NCBI GenBank assembly: GCA_009699865.1 | Contig: WLNJ01000004.1 | Span: forward strand, 1 to 64,000 | From: Actinomycetota bacterium | GTDB lineage: Bacteria > Actinomycetota > Thermoleophilia > Solirubrobacterales > Solirubrobacteraceae | Length of the DNA stretch: 64,000 bases | Direction of reading: 5' to 3' | Shown here: in pieces, positions 9,959-19,282 of the stretch | Position numbering within the stretch: the first letter of the stretch is position 1 | How the letters are laid out: each line of letters starts with the position of its first letter | Position numbers and translations under genes: made by a program | The notes under the pieces: generated by a model | What the model was told of the DNA's origin: nothing | The model's input: only the letters and a program-made list of their open reading frames with translations | Database searches by the model: none

Positions 9959-10546
9959 GTGAAGATGGTTGCAGTCGAATCCACAATGCTCGCGATCGGC
10001 ACCCCAGCGCCGGATTTCTCGCTGCCTGACGCCAGCGGAGCACTACACAGCCTTGACTCGATCGCGACACGTGCCGATGCGCTGGTGGTCGCGTTCATCT
10101 GCAATCACTGCCCGTATGTGAAGTTGATCGCCGACAAGTTCGCTGAGATCGGCAACGACCTTGTGGCGCGGGGCGTTGCCGTTGTCGCAATCAACTCCAA
10201 TGACTATCAGGCCCACCCCGATGATTCGCCTGATGCGATGGCAGCCGAGGCCGAGCTGCGCGGGTACGCCTTCCCCTACTTAGTGGATGGGAGTCAAGCG
10301 GTAGCGCTTGCGTATCGAGCTGCCTGCACCCCAGACTTCTTTGTCTTCGACAGCCAGAGGCAGCTCGCCTACCGCGGCCGCTTCGACTCAGCTAGGCCTG
10401 GCAATGGTGAGGCTGTGACGGGAGCTGATCTGCTCACAGCAGTTGAGGAGATCGCCGGCAGGGGCACGGTCCCAGCGCAGCAGCATCCGTCGATGGGTTG
10501 CAACATCAAGTGGAAGCCGGGAGCAGCCCCAAGCTGGTTTGCCTGA
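9959..10546 (+). CDS. Thioredoxin-fold protein of the AhpC/TSA-like class
   Basis: The product has 195 residues from a GTG at 9959; an ATG at 9965 is an equally good start. The opening AIGTPAPDFSLPDASG is the usual start of peroxiredoxin/TlpA-like domains. The redox centre is FICNHCPYVK (about residues 49-58), a CxxC with the cis-proline pattern seen in a bacterial family annotated as thioredoxin family or redoxin proteins. Further conserved pieces are AINSNDYQAHPDDSP and PDFFVFD. There is no signal peptide, so it should act in the cytoplasm as a thiol reductase or peroxidase. The substrate is unknown. Confidence 0.85.
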   Translation: MKMVAVESTMLAIGTPAPDFSLPDASGALHSLDSIATRADALVVAFICNHCPYVKLIADKFAEIGNDLVARGVAVVAINSNDYQAHPDDSPDAMAAEAELRGYAFPYLVDGSQAVALAYRAACTPDFFVFDSQRQLAYRGRFDSARPGNGEAVTGADLLTAVEEIAGRGTVPAQQHPSMGCNIKWKPGAAPSWFA

Positions 10547-10601
10547 CCCGCCCGGGCTAGTAATAGAAGTTCACCGGTTAAGGGTGAGATAGGGTGAGTA
10601 A

Positions 10602-10940
10602 ATGCTTGATGACGGAAATGGTTCCAACGGTTCCAACGGCCACGGTGTGACCCCTCTCCCACCGGACGAGGACGGCAACAAATCCCTGACTGTCCATTGG
10701 GAGAACATGATGTCGTTCAGGTATTGGGGTGGAGCACTGGGATTCGGACTATTCCTGATGTTCGTTGGAGCGTTCGCCGGACTAGGGACCGGCACAATCC
10801 AGGCCTTCTTCATCTTCGGCGTGGCCGTGTCTCTGCTCGGCGGCCTTGTCGGCCGGCGGTACTGGTGCCCCTACTGCCGGGGCATGGTCAAGGCCGGCGC
10901 GACAGTCTGCCGACACTGCGGCCGGGACTTCGAGATCTAA
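10602..10940 (+). CDS. Small membrane protein with C-terminal zinc ribbon
   Basis: The product has 112 residues. The N-terminus is a Gly/Asn/Ser-rich soluble stretch (GNGSNGSNGHG). Two hydrophobic segments follow at about residues 44-62 and 67-85. The protein ends with a zinc-ribbon-like pair, CPYC and CRHCG, about 16 residues apart. The ribbon should face the cytoplasm if both termini do. The family is not recognised. The stop codon overlaps the stop of the convergent MOSC gene by 4 bases. Confidence 0.65.
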   Translation: MLDDGNGSNGSNGHGVTPLPPDEDGNKSLTVHWENMMSFRYWGGALGFGLFLMFVGAFAGLGTGTIQAFFIFGVAVSLLGGLVGRRYWCPYCRGMVKAGATVCRHCGRDFEI

Positions 10941-11407
10941 GCGATCGGAGGCCGGGTTGTTGGTGACGGGACTATTTCGTCACCAACATTGATGATCCCG
11001 CCGCTGACAATCTCAGCGCGCAGACCACCACGCATCACGAGCGCTTTGAGAACCCCGGGATGCGTGAGTGATTCGATGTAGTGACAGGGATGGCACAGCT
11101 CAGAGCCTCTGCACTGGACGGGGCCAATCATGAAGTCACGACCGACCAAGTCATTCAGGTCAATTCCTGTGACGACGAGGTTCCTTCGCAGGAGGGGTTC
11201 CTCCACCGCTAGCCCCTCGGCGGCAAGGTGCTCGTAGGCCTCGCGTTCGATCAGGGTGATGTTGTCTCCTGAGTGCGGGCCTGGTTCATCAAGCAGGTAT
11301 CGGTCCCCAGCTAGGCCACGGCCGGTAATTGCCTCGACGGACTCAAGGATCGTGGGTTCGTCGCCTGATTCCAGCGAGACCATCAGCACCTCCACCCGAC
11401 CCGGCAT
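10937..11407 (-). CDS. MOSC-domain protein
   Basis: The product has 156 residues. The start is fixed by the overlap with the upstream gene: TGATG places the ATG (11407) on the last base of the stop codon, so the two are translationally coupled. The frame stays open to 11518 but that part lies inside the upstream gene. MOSC features are GRGLAGDRY near residue 30, ITLIEREAYEHL, the cysteine pair in GSELCHPCHYIES, and the C-terminal RGGLRAEIVSGG..NVGDEI. MOSC domains use a conserved cysteine in molybdenum-cofactor sulfur chemistry. Stand-alone short forms like this have no settled substrate. Confidence 0.88.
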   Translation of the reverse strand: MPGRVEVLMVSLESGDEPTILESVEAITGRGLAGDRYLLDEPGPHSGDNITLIEREAYEHLAAEGLAVEEPLLRRNLVVTGIDLNDLVGRDFMIGPVQCRGSELCHPCHYIESLTHPGVLKALVMRGGLRAEIVSGGIINVGDEIVPSPTTRPPIA

Positions 11408-12687
11408 CAGCTTGTTTGGGTTAGAGCGGCGACGGCCTGTTCGCCCGCATGCCGGCCGGTCGATAGAGCGCCTTCGATTGAGGCAGTGGCCTGGTGATCG
11501 CCTGCGACCCAAAGCCAAGGCTTGAGGCGTAGGTCACGCTCGAGAGGATTGAGTGATCCAACCGGCTGGGTTGGAAGAGCACGCTTGATTCGATCAACAC
11601 GCAGCGTTCGCCAAGCGTTGACCTGCGGGCCATACCACTGGCCAAGTTGAGTACGGACCTGAAGGTCAAGTTTCTCGTCGTCGTCGTGCAGGTCCGGCTC
11701 GAGGATGGAGCAGGTCACGAGTGAACTACCGGTTGGGGCATAGCCGGGTGCCACAGCAGACATCACCTGAAGGTTGTTGACCGGCCCTGAGTTCTCACCG
11801 TCGAGCACCAAGATCGGCTCGCTGTGCGGCGCCCTTGACCCTGTGTCGAATGCGATCTGCCCGACACGGCTCCACTCAGGAGCTTCAAGACCGGCAACAA
11901 GCTTGGCCGCCCTCCGCCCGTCAGTGGCGACAACGACAGCGTCAGCGTCAAGCCAGCCTTGGCCCTTTATCTTGACCCGGCCCTTCTCAACGGCAGTCAC
12001 CTTGGCGCCCAGCCTGACTGTTCCAATTGGCAAGGCCCCGAGCATCATCTGTGGCAGCCTCCTCATCCCGTCCCCAGGGACTGTTGCTACCCCACGGGAG
12101 AAGTGTTCAAGCAGAAATTCGAGGAATCGCGAGCTGGTCTGCAGGTGTGGGTCAAGGGTTATCCCGGCCAGGAACGGCCTCCAGAACGACTCCAGCATTG
12201 ACTCGCTGACCCCAGCCACTTCAAGGGCTGTGAGGATCGTTGTGTCGCCGTCTTCGGGCGGCTCGCTGGCGGCGCTGCGTGCCTGCCTCAGGAGTCGCAC
12301 CACGGCGATCAGATCACGCGGGCGAACCAGTCCACCACCGAGCATCTTCGGCGCGCTCGCCGGCTTGCGCAGTGGGTCTGCCAGGCGAAGAAATGAGCCA
12401 CCGCGGCGGACCAGCGCACCAGGCTCAAACCGATAGAGGCCAAGTGCGTTCATGTCTACATGTCTGTGCACTTCGTCGTAGGAGTCGAGGATGACCTGGA
12501 AGCCATGGTCGATCAGGAATCCGTCGACCTCGTCGGTCCAGACGCGCCCGCCTGGCCTGTCGTTTGATTCCAAGACGGTGACCCGCGCCCCAGCTTCAAC
12601 GACCGCCCTTGCGCAGGCGAGCCCTGCGAGTCCTGCTCCAATGACAACTACATGCTTGCCGGTTGTATTGCCCACGCCGTCAATCAT
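11407..12687 (-). CDS. FAD-dependent oxidoreductase (amine oxidase / phytoene desaturase / PPO type)
   Basis: The product has 426 residues. The FAD Rossmann motif VVVIGAGLAGLACA is at residues 13-26, followed by VTVLESNDRPGGRVWTDEVDGFLIDHGFQV, the standard N-terminus of NAD(P)-binding Rossmann flavoproteins of the amine-oxidase superfamily. A C-terminal FAD-contact segment is seen in WLWVAGDHQATASIEGALSTGRHAGE. It resembles protoporphyrinogen-oxidase- or carotenoid-desaturase-like proteins of actinobacteria and cyanobacteria, but lacks a motif that names the substrate. The downstream MOSC gene is coupled through TGATG. About 100 bases separate its start from the divergent DUF11 surface protein. 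Confidence 0.88.
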   Translation of the reverse strand: MIDGVGNTTGKHVVVIGAGLAGLACARAVVEAGARVTVLESNDRPGGRVWTDEVDGFLIDHGFQVILDSYDEVHRHVDMNALGLYRFEPGALVRRGGSFLRLADPLRKPASAPKMLGGGLVRPRDLIAVVRLLRQARSAASEPPEDGDTTILTALEVAGVSESMLESFWRPFLAGITLDPHLQTSSRFLEFLLEHFSRGVATVPGDGMRRLPQMMLGALPIGTVRLGAKVTAVEKGRVKIKGQGWLDADAVVVATDGRRAAKLVAGLEAPEWSRVGQIAFDTGSRAPHSEPILVLDGENSGPVNNLQVMSAVAPGYAPTGSSLVTCSILEPDLHDDDEKLDLQVRTQLGQWYGPQVNAWRTLRVDRIKRALPTQPVGSLNPLERDLRLKPWLWVAGDHQATASIEGALSTGRHAGEQAVAALTQTS

Positions 12688-12787
12688 GACGAGATGCGCC
12701 GGCCATAGTGAACTTGCATGCGCTCTATCGGGGGAGGTGGTGTCAATTGGCGGAAACTCCTGATGCGTTTGCTAACAATTACGGATA

Positions 12788-15700
12788 ATGCTCGTCTGTA
12801 TGCAGCGAATTTCCAAGTTTCTTGTGCTGTCAGTTTCGCTCTGTGCGCTGTTGGTGGTAGTGCCGTCTGCGAGCGCGGAGAGGGAGTTTTCCCAGCGGTT
12901 CGGCGAGTCAGCGCCGGGCAACATCACGATGGCGTCCAACACGCTGATGACCTGCAACTCCATTCTGGGTGGCGCGGGTTGTTTGGCATCAGCGGCAGAC
13001 CGTTCACTCGGGACGACGGCGCTGCCAAGCCTCAACAACAACGGTTGGCTCGGCGCCCATGTGGACATCGACGGTGACCCATCAACGAGCAATTCGTCAA
13101 GTGCCAGGCTGACAATGCCCTCGGGCGCCAAGGTGCTTTGGGCCGGGCTGTACTGGGTTGCCAGCGCACCGGCCGGCATGACCGTCCCCCAGGCCAAGGC
13201 GGCGAAGTTCCAAGGGCCAGGAGAGAGCGGTTACACAGACATTCTGGCAACCGATTATGACGCGGCACCTTCGGCTTCCTACGGTTACAGCAGCTTCCTC
13301 GAGGTCACCGACAAAGTCCAGGAGCTTGGCTCCGGCACGTACACGCTTGGCGGGGTTCAGGCCCGGATTGGCGCTAGCAACGTTGGCGCCGGGTGGTCCC
13401 TAGTGGTCGCCTATCAGGCCGCAGGTGAGCCACTCCGCGACCTCGCGGTCTTCGACGGCAGCCGGAGCATCGGCGGCACAAGCCTCGTATCCATTCCAAT
13501 CAGCGGCTTCAAGACCCCGGCAACAGGCACCGTCAAGAGTGATGTTGGAATCGTCGCTTTTGAGGGTGATCGCGGCGTCAAGGGTGACTACGCCCAAGTA
13601 GACAACACGGTGCTGGCAGATGCTCTGACGCCAGCAACAAACTTCTTTAATTCGTGGATTTCAGATCGCGGCGTGGCCACTCCCGGCCGGATTCCCAATC
13701 AGGGCAACCAGCTTGGCTTCGACGCCAAGATCGTCAAAGCAGACGGGGTCCTTGGTAATGGCGCGACCTCAGCCGTGATTCGCGCCAAGACTGATGGCGA
13801 GGGATACCAGCCGATCGTTGCGACCTTCGCGACTGACCTTTACGCGCCGAATCTTGAGGTCACCAAGACAGTCAAGGATGTAAATGGCGGAGAGGTTCGC
13901 GTCGGTGACGAGCTGGAGTACACGTTGACCGCAAAGAACACAGGTGGCGATGGTGCTGTCGCGACCAGAATTGTTGAGCGCTCAATGCCCGCCAATACTT
14001 CTTATGTGGATGGCTCGATGACGGTCGATTCCTCAAGTCTTAGCGACTCAGTCAACGCGGACGTAGGCGACGCTGATGGCGGCTCAGGCCCCCTGCAGGT
14101 CCGGCTTGGCGCTGGAGCAGACGGCGTCAGCGGCGGCTTGATCGCCCCAGGAGCGTCGCACACCGTCAAGTTCAGAGTGCTGGTCACCAGCATTCCCGAG
14201 GGTGGTGGGATCATCAGCAATGTCGCAGCGATCAACTACGCAGCCCAGACCTTGGGAACGCCCGTATCGGTTGACAGCCCTCGGGCTGACATCCGTGTGA
14301 ATGTCCCGGATCTGAAAATCACAAAGTCGATCAGCTCTTCCGACTTCAGCAACGGATTGAGCGCCAGCTACAGGATTTCTGTCAAGAACGTTGGCACTGC
14401 GGCCACGTCGGGAACCACGACGGTCACGGATCAGCTCCCTGCTGGTTTCCTAGTGGGCCCAGTGGTGTCAGGGACGGGGTGGTCCTGCTCCACGAGCGGC
14501 TCAGGGCTCGTCACCTGCACCCGCTCAGACACTGTTGCCGCTGGGGCCTCCTACCCCAATATTGGGATCACAGTCCCCAGCCTTGATAAACCGGCCCACG
14601 CCGTGATCAGCAACACAGCGGCGGTCTCAACCCCACTCGATGGTGATCCGACCAATGACGAGTCCACCGTCTCCACTGTGTCCGGTGCCGGGGTGTCAAC
14701 GATCCCTGTCTCGGTGATTGCCGACTACCCAGAGGTACTGCCAGGCAACACGGTTGGCGTAACCGCCCAGTTCACAAACAATGGACCGTCGACAGCAACC
14801 AACCCTGTACTCAAGATGGAAGCGATGTCACCCGAGGGAGATGTGCGTGCCACTGGCTTTACCGTCACATCATCTGACGGCAGTGTGGTCAAGGCCGACT
14901 GCGTGCTCTCCCAGCTGGATGGTCAGCCCGCTGTGGTGACCTGCAGTCCAGATTCACTTGATCGGGGAGTGAATGTGGATATCCGGATCATCTTCCGGCC
15001 GACTCCCGCCACAGCGCTCGATTCGTTTGATGTGAAGGGCACCAGCACGGCGGACAACTTCACCTCAGGGCCTTCGACTGCGACTGACACGGTCAATCTG
15101 ATCCCAACATCAGACCTGCAGGTCACCAAGACCTCGGATGTCAGTGAGGTTGACCCTCTGGGCACCGTGACCTTCACGGTTGAGGTGACCAATAACGGCC
15201 CCAAGGCCACCGATGCCACCGTGGACATCCGTGACGCACTTCCGCTTGGGCTGACGGCGGTCTCGGCCGTCTGGGCTGATGACGGATCTGGCTCAGGCGT
15301 CTGCTCAACCATCGGCAGGAGCATTGAGTGCGCCAACGCTGCTGGTCCGATTGAGCCATCCTCCGGTTCAGGGATCAAGAAGATCACGCTCACAGTTGTG
15401 GCAACCGCCACCGCGGGAACCCACGGCCTGCTGGTCAACACTGCTACCGCTGAAGCTGGGCCACGTGATGTGGATCTCAGCAACAACGTGGCAAGCGCTT
15501 CCGTCACGGTCCTCCCATGGGCTGACCTGGCGCTGAGCAAGGTTGGTCCAACGGTGATGAAGCGAGGAGGAACCGGTGCGTTCACCCTCAGGGTTGTCAA
15601 CCGTGGACCGTCGACGGCAACCTCAACGACGGTCACGGACACAATCCCCACTGGGCTGACCCCTGTGGCTCCATTGCCAACGGGATGCGCCGCGGTCCAT

Positions 15701-16243
15701 CAGATAGTCACCTGCCATGCGGGTGACCTGACTTTGGGACAGGAAGCGACCTATGTGATCACCACAAAGGCCGCTTCAAACATCACTCCAGGCGCCCACT
15801 TGCGGAATGTCGCAGCAGCACACTCGACCGTGCCTGGCCATTCAGCCAGCGCAGACGACCTGGTGAAGATCCTTGTCGCAACGCCAGCAAACTACGGTCT
15901 GGGATTGAGGATCTATGCCCCCAAGACCTCCGTCCTTGTTGGGGAAGTTACGAAGCTGTGGGTCAAGGTCGGCGCCGGGCGCGCAGCGGGCGCCAAGGGG
16001 ACAGTGGCATGCATCAACCTGCCAAGCAACGTTTCTTATCTTTGGTCCAGCGGTTCCTCGCGCGGTAACCGCGTCTGTTGGCGAGTAGGAACCCTCGCGG
16101 CCGGAAAGAGCAAGTGGCTACCAGTCACGGTTATCGCCGTCGCATCCGGACGGCGCTCGGCGACCGCGGCAGCTGATGCTTCAAACCTTCCGCGGGTGAC
16201 CGACAGCGCGGTCGTGCGCACGCACTACCCCTTCACGGGCTGA
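12788..16243 (+). CDS. Large secreted DUF11-repeat surface protein
   Basis: The product has 1151 residues. An N-terminal signal peptide ends near PSASA|ER; a start at the second Met (12800) is also possible. Residues about 35-350 form a distinct extracellular module (SGAKVLWAGLYWV, SFLEVTDKV, GWSLVVAYQ, LAVFDG) of the kind that often precedes DUF11 in bacterial surface proteins. At least five DUF11/CARDB-like beta-sandwich repeats follow, starting near residues 354, 506, 638, 774 and 911. Each begins like 'DL.VTK' and carries 'Y.LTAKN.G' or 'F.VEVTNNGP' plus a 'V.D.LP.G' strand. A sixth, divergent one starts near 1034. I see no LPxTG or other anchor at the C-terminus, which ends THYPFTG. Likely secreted or loosely wall-associated. 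The neighbouring GT-C genes make glycosylation possible, but this is inference. Confidence 0.9.
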   Translation: MLVCMQRISKFLVLSVSLCALLVVVPSASAEREFSQRFGESAPGNITMASNTLMTCNSILGGAGCLASAADRSLGTTALPSLNNNGWLGAHVDIDGDPSTSNSSSARLTMPSGAKVLWAGLYWVASAPAGMTVPQAKAAKFQGPGESGYTDILATDYDAAPSASYGYSSFLEVTDKVQELGSGTYTLGGVQARIGASNVGAGWSLVVAYQAAGEPLRDLAVFDGSRSIGGTSLVSIPISGFKTPATGTVKSDVGIVAFEGDRGVKGDYAQVDNTVLADALTPATNFFNSWISDRGVATPGRIPNQGNQLGFDAKIVKADGVLGNGATSAVIRAKTDGEGYQPIVATFATDLYAPNLEVTKTVKDVNGGEVRVGDELEYTLTAKNTGGDGAVATRIVERSMPANTSYVDGSMTVDSSSLSDSVNADVGDADGGSGPLQVRLGAGADGVSGGLIAPGASHTVKFRVLVTSIPEGGGIISNVAAINYAAQTLGTPVSVDSPRADIRVNVPDLKITKSISSSDFSNGLSASYRISVKNVGTAATSGTTTVTDQLPAGFLVGPVVSGTGWSCSTSGSGLVTCTRSDTVAAGASYPNIGITVPSLDKPAHAVISNTAAVSTPLDGDPTNDESTVSTVSGAGVSTIPVSVIADYPEVLPGNTVGVTAQFTNNGPSTATNPVLKMEAMSPEGDVRATGFTVTSSDGSVVKADCVLSQLDGQPAVVTCSPDSLDRGVNVDIRIIFRPTPATALDSFDVKGTSTADNFTSGPSTATDTVNLIPTSDLQVTKTSDVSEVDPLGTVTFTVEVTNNGPKATDATVDIRDALPLGLTAVSAVWADDGSGSGVCSTIGRSIECANAAGPIEPSSGSGIKKITLTVVATATAGTHGLLVNTATAEAGPRDVDLSNNVASASVTVLPWADLALSKVGPTVMKRGGTGAFTLRVVNRGPSTATSTTVTDTIPTGLTPVAPLPTGCAAVHQIVTCHAGDLTLGQEATYVITTKAASNITPGAHLRNVAAAHSTVPGHSASADDLVKILVATPANYGLGLRIYAPKTSVLVGEVTKLWVKVGAGRAAGAKGTVACINLPSNVSYLWSSGSSRGNRVCWRVGTLAAGKSKWLPVTVIAVASGRRSATAAADASNLPRVTDSAVVRTHYPFTG

Positions 16244-16246
16244 GGG

Positions 16247-17668
16247 TTAGCGACAGCGGACGAAGGCGCTGAAGGTGTCGTTGCCTGCCAAGTACTTGAA
16301 GCCGGGTGGCCTAGCCTCGTCAATTGGCAGGTCAATACCCGGGTGGCTGTAGCGGTCAGCGATCTGCTGGCCAGCAGCCTCGACGAAGATGGTCAGGGCA
16401 ACCCCACGGCTCGGCGCAGGCTTCTGCCCTCTTCCCCGAACGATTGCTTCCGGGTCACCGAGCAACAGTTTTGCGTCGGGAACCAATCGGAACGATGGAA
16501 AGGTCAGCGGACCACAGGCAAGGCTCTTACTAACGGCCCTACGATCGAGGAGGTCAGCTAGGTCCGCATGGACCTTGCGATCAATCTGGATTTCGTCCCG
16601 CAACTTGAAGCCAACTCCAACCACGGCAATCAGTGATCCGGCGATAAGGCAGGTGACTCCGGCTGCACGCCATGAGCGGTTGAGCTGAGGCGACCCATTC
16701 GCCCAGCCTCCGAGCGCATAGCCGGCAAGAAGGGCCAACCCGAGGTCGCAGAGCAACAGGTACCGAGGAAGCAGAGTCAATCCGCCTAGGGCGATCAACA
16801 CTGCCATTGCGACACCGGTACCGATCAGCGCCACTGGAATGGCGAGGCTCGCGCGTGGAACACGGGTCCAGGCAAGCCAGAGTCCAAGCAGGCCCAAGAG
16901 GGTTACTGGCCCGCGGATTCCTCCAAGCAGCACCGTGCCCACAACACTGAGTGCCCCGCCGCTTCCGTCAACAGCAAGGTTGTGGGCTGTGCGTAGGGAG
17001 AGGAATGCGTCTCCTGTTAGGGACCAGTCAAGTCCAAACCAGATCGCCGGGGGAGCCAAGACAGCTGCGACCAGCAGCATTCGCCTACCTCGCGTTGCCC
17101 CGCGCCAACCTAGGCCGGCGGCAAGTGCGGCCAAGAGCCATGCCTCTGGCCGCAGCAGACCTGCCAGCAGCAGTGGCAGCCAACCAGCTGTAGGCGATCG
17201 CCTCTGTGCGATGAGAAGCCCAGCACTACTGACCAGCAGCAGGAACCACACGTCTAAGTAGCCCCGCATGGCCTGGAGCAGGAGCCCATAGGAGCCGATC
17301 ATCAAGAGCCAGGCGACTACCCCGGCAAGGCCAGCTCCAAAAATCTCGCGACCCAGTTTCCAGAGAACTGGGAGGAGGAGGAACAGTGCCGTCAGCGTCA
17401 GTGTTAGAAACGCGGTGTTGGCACCTCCCGTCAGCCCAAATGGGGCAGACACCATGGCGACTGCCAAGAGCAGTGGGTGTTCCGTTGGGGCAGCCCAGAC
17501 ATCAAGGCTTGGTGACAGACCATGCTCGATCTGATCTGCCCAGAGCAGATGCCATGAGGAGTCGTATCCGGTCTGCGCGCCGCTCAGGGTGACTATCAGC
17601 CAGGCAACCCCAGCAACCAGCAAGCCTCCGCAGCCGACTGTCGCAACTTTGCGGCGTGAGTCGGTCAT
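16247..17668 (-). CDS. Polytopic membrane protein, GT-C-like putative glycosyltransferase
   Basis: The product has 473 residues and about 11 hydrophobic segments. After the first TM there is a loop with TGYDSSWHLLWADQIEHG and later PTEHPLL; acidic residues in this first extracytoplasmic loop are typical of lipid-sugar-dependent GT-C enzymes. A second marker is LLRPEAWLL in the middle, which recurs as LLRPEVWVF in the protein at 20699-22252, so the two are related. A soluble C-terminal part follows the last TM. The start ATG overlaps the O-antigen-ligase-like stop by 4 bases, so the two genes are probably co-translated. The donor and acceptor are unknown. Confidence 0.75.
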   Translation of the reverse strand: MTDSRRKVATVGCGGLLVAGVAWLIVTLSGAQTGYDSSWHLLWADQIEHGLSPSLDVWAAPTEHPLLLAVAMVSAPFGLTGGANTAFLTLTLTALFLLLPVLWKLGREIFGAGLAGVVAWLLMIGSYGLLLQAMRGYLDVWFLLLVSSAGLLIAQRRSPTAGWLPLLLAGLLRPEAWLLAALAAGLGWRGATRGRRMLLVAAVLAPPAIWFGLDWSLTGDAFLSLRTAHNLAVDGSGGALSVVGTVLLGGIRGPVTLLGLLGLWLAWTRVPRASLAIPVALIGTGVAMAVLIALGGLTLLPRYLLLCDLGLALLAGYALGGWANGSPQLNRSWRAAGVTCLIAGSLIAVVGVGFKLRDEIQIDRKVHADLADLLDRRAVSKSLACGPLTFPSFRLVPDAKLLLGDPEAIVRGRGQKPAPSRGVALTIFVEAAGQQIADRYSHPGIDLPIDEARPPGFKYLAGNDTFSAFVRCR

Positions 17669-19230
17669 GTAGCTGGAGCTGGTTGTGCAGCGACGGCTGG
17701 GTCGTCCCCTTCGGACCGGCGGGCCTCGCGCCCGGCTCTCCGCTGCTCACGCGTCAGCGGGATCGGGAGCGCGACTCCGAGACCTAGGATGACCCACATG
17801 CTCGGGTCCTCAAAGAAAGCCGCGTAAGTCATGGAGTGCACGACCAGAGCAGCGAGTCCAGCTGTGGCGGCCGTCCTAGCCGTGGACCGCCTGGCTCCCT
17901 GAGAGACCCGGAGGAACCCTGCGATAAGGACCAGAAGGTAAGCGATCAAGCCGAGGATCCCTTCCTCGGCAGCCGCGGTAACTGGGGTGGTGTGCGACGC
18001 TGAAACAGCTGTCGGCGCACCGGCCTTCTGCTCCTGCCTGTAGGCCTTGGAGAACGAGCCTGAGCCCCAGCCGGCGAGGGGCCGAGCCGTGAACAGGTCG
18101 ATCCCTCCGCTCACCAAGTTGGCGTGTCCGCTGGACTCGTTGTTGAGCACGCGCAGTGAGTGGATCTTGATTCCGTCCTTGGCCGGCGCAACGACGACTG
18201 CTGTCACGCCAATTGCTGCCAGAGCCAGAGTGATCACGCCCACCTTCCACCACGACCAGCGGAGCGCGGCAATAACGGCAAGCCCTGCGAGTAGACCAAC
18301 AAGGCTTGACTGGGAGAGTGTCATCACCATCGCGGCCAGCAGTACAGCTATCCCTCCCGCTAGTGCAGCGATGTCGCGTGCGCGGCGCGTGTCCAGCAGC
18401 GTTGCGCTGAGACCAACCAGCACGAGCATCAGGAACCGGCCAAAGATGTTCGGGTCAAAGAAGACGGAGTTGACGCGGAAGTAAGTGTGGAACTGGTTGC
18501 TGATCAGGAGCTTGGGGTTGAGCAGCAGTGTTTCTGTCCCGAACTCGTAGAACGCGATCGCACTGAACGCAAGTGCCAACCCAACCAGCACCATGGCGCA
18601 GCCGCGGATCAGTTGAGGCGTCCACTTCACCCGCACAATCAGCAAGTAGAGAATGCTGAACGGAATGTAGAAGAACACCGCTTGCTGCACCGCCTTGCTG
18701 GGGTCACTGGACCAGAGCGATCCGATGCCGTAAAGCAAGAGCCACCCGGCGAGTGCCCAGTCGATCAGGGTCGCAGGCCGCTCCTCGTCAGCAGATTTAC
18801 CCAGTACTAGTGGAGCCGCCCATGCAACCGCGCCCGCGGCGACCACAAGGTAAAGGGGGAGCAGCAGGTTGGCCGTGTCACCCCCGACTTGGATTGGCAA
18901 CCGGAACGGAAGGGCGATCGCTACGAGAATTGGAAACGCCCGGCTGTTCTTCTGGAGGACGAAAGCGAGCCCTGCGATAAGCCCAAGGCCCACGATTCCT
19001 AGCCCGATTGCTGCCAGCGGCGAGGTATGGATGAACGACAGCTGGGGCGAATCACTGAGGTCAAGTACGAGCAGAGCAGGCGCTAGGGCCAGGGCGATCA
19101 GAGCCAAGATTCCCCGCAGGCGCTCGTGTCCAACCACCAAAGCGGCAGCGCCTACCGTGGTGACGATGAGGACACCGGCTGTTGATATTGGTCCTGATAG
19201 CGCGGCTAGAAGTGGTGTCACGGCTCGCAT
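17665..19230 (-). CDS. O-antigen ligase / Wzy-like polymerase family membrane protein
   Basis: The product has 521 residues and about 12 TM segments. It shows the Wzy_C/WaaL pattern: a large extracytoplasmic loop preceded by NSVFFDPNIFGRFLM, then GWGSGSFSKAYRQEQ and a segment like SASHTTPVTAAAEEGILGLIAYL, which matches the usual 'SHN..l...aE.G..G' region of ligases and polymerases. The C-terminus is a charged cytoplasmic tail (TREQRRAGREARRSEGDD). Such proteins join or polymerise lipid-linked glycans outside the membrane. In an actinobacterium this points to an envelope or capsule polymer, or to protein O-glycosylation. It is first of a two-gene minus-strand unit with the GT-C-like gene. Confidence 0.85.
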   Translation of the reverse strand: MRAVTPLLAALSGPISTAGVLIVTTVGAAALVVGHERLRGILALIALALAPALLVLDLSDSPQLSFIHTSPLAAIGLGIVGLGLIAGLAFVLQKNSRAFPILVAIALPFRLPIQVGGDTANLLLPLYLVVAAGAVAWAAPLVLGKSADEERPATLIDWALAGWLLLYGIGSLWSSDPSKAVQQAVFFYIPFSILYLLIVRVKWTPQLIRGCAMVLVGLALAFSAIAFYEFGTETLLLNPKLLISNQFHTYFRVNSVFFDPNIFGRFLMLVLVGLSATLLDTRRARDIAALAGGIAVLLAAMVMTLSQSSLVGLLAGLAVIAALRWSWWKVGVITLALAAIGVTAVVVAPAKDGIKIHSLRVLNNESSGHANLVSGGIDLFTARPLAGWGSGSFSKAYRQEQKAGAPTAVSASHTTPVTAAAEEGILGLIAYLLVLIAGFLRVSQGARRSTARTAATAGLAALVVHSMTYAAFFEDPSMWVILGLGVALPIPLTREQRRAGREARRSEGDDPAVAAQPAPAT

Positions 19231-19282
19231 AGTTTATGCCCACCGCCTACGAAGGCCGAGCGATTGGCTACCGTCTTGCCTC

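Noticed and set aside
11774-12436. 220-codon plus-strand open frame
   Set aside because: It lies fully antisense to the FAD oxidoreductase and is Ser/Arg/Pro-rich.
14923-15651. 242-codon minus-strand open frame in the DUF11 gene
   Set aside because: It is a shadow of the plus-strand gene, with low-complexity Val/Ser/Thr/Pro composition and no homology features.
18869-19282. N-terminal extension of the lipoprotein
   Set aside because: It is antisense to the O-antigen-ligase gene; the GTG at 19283 gives a proper lipoprotein leader.
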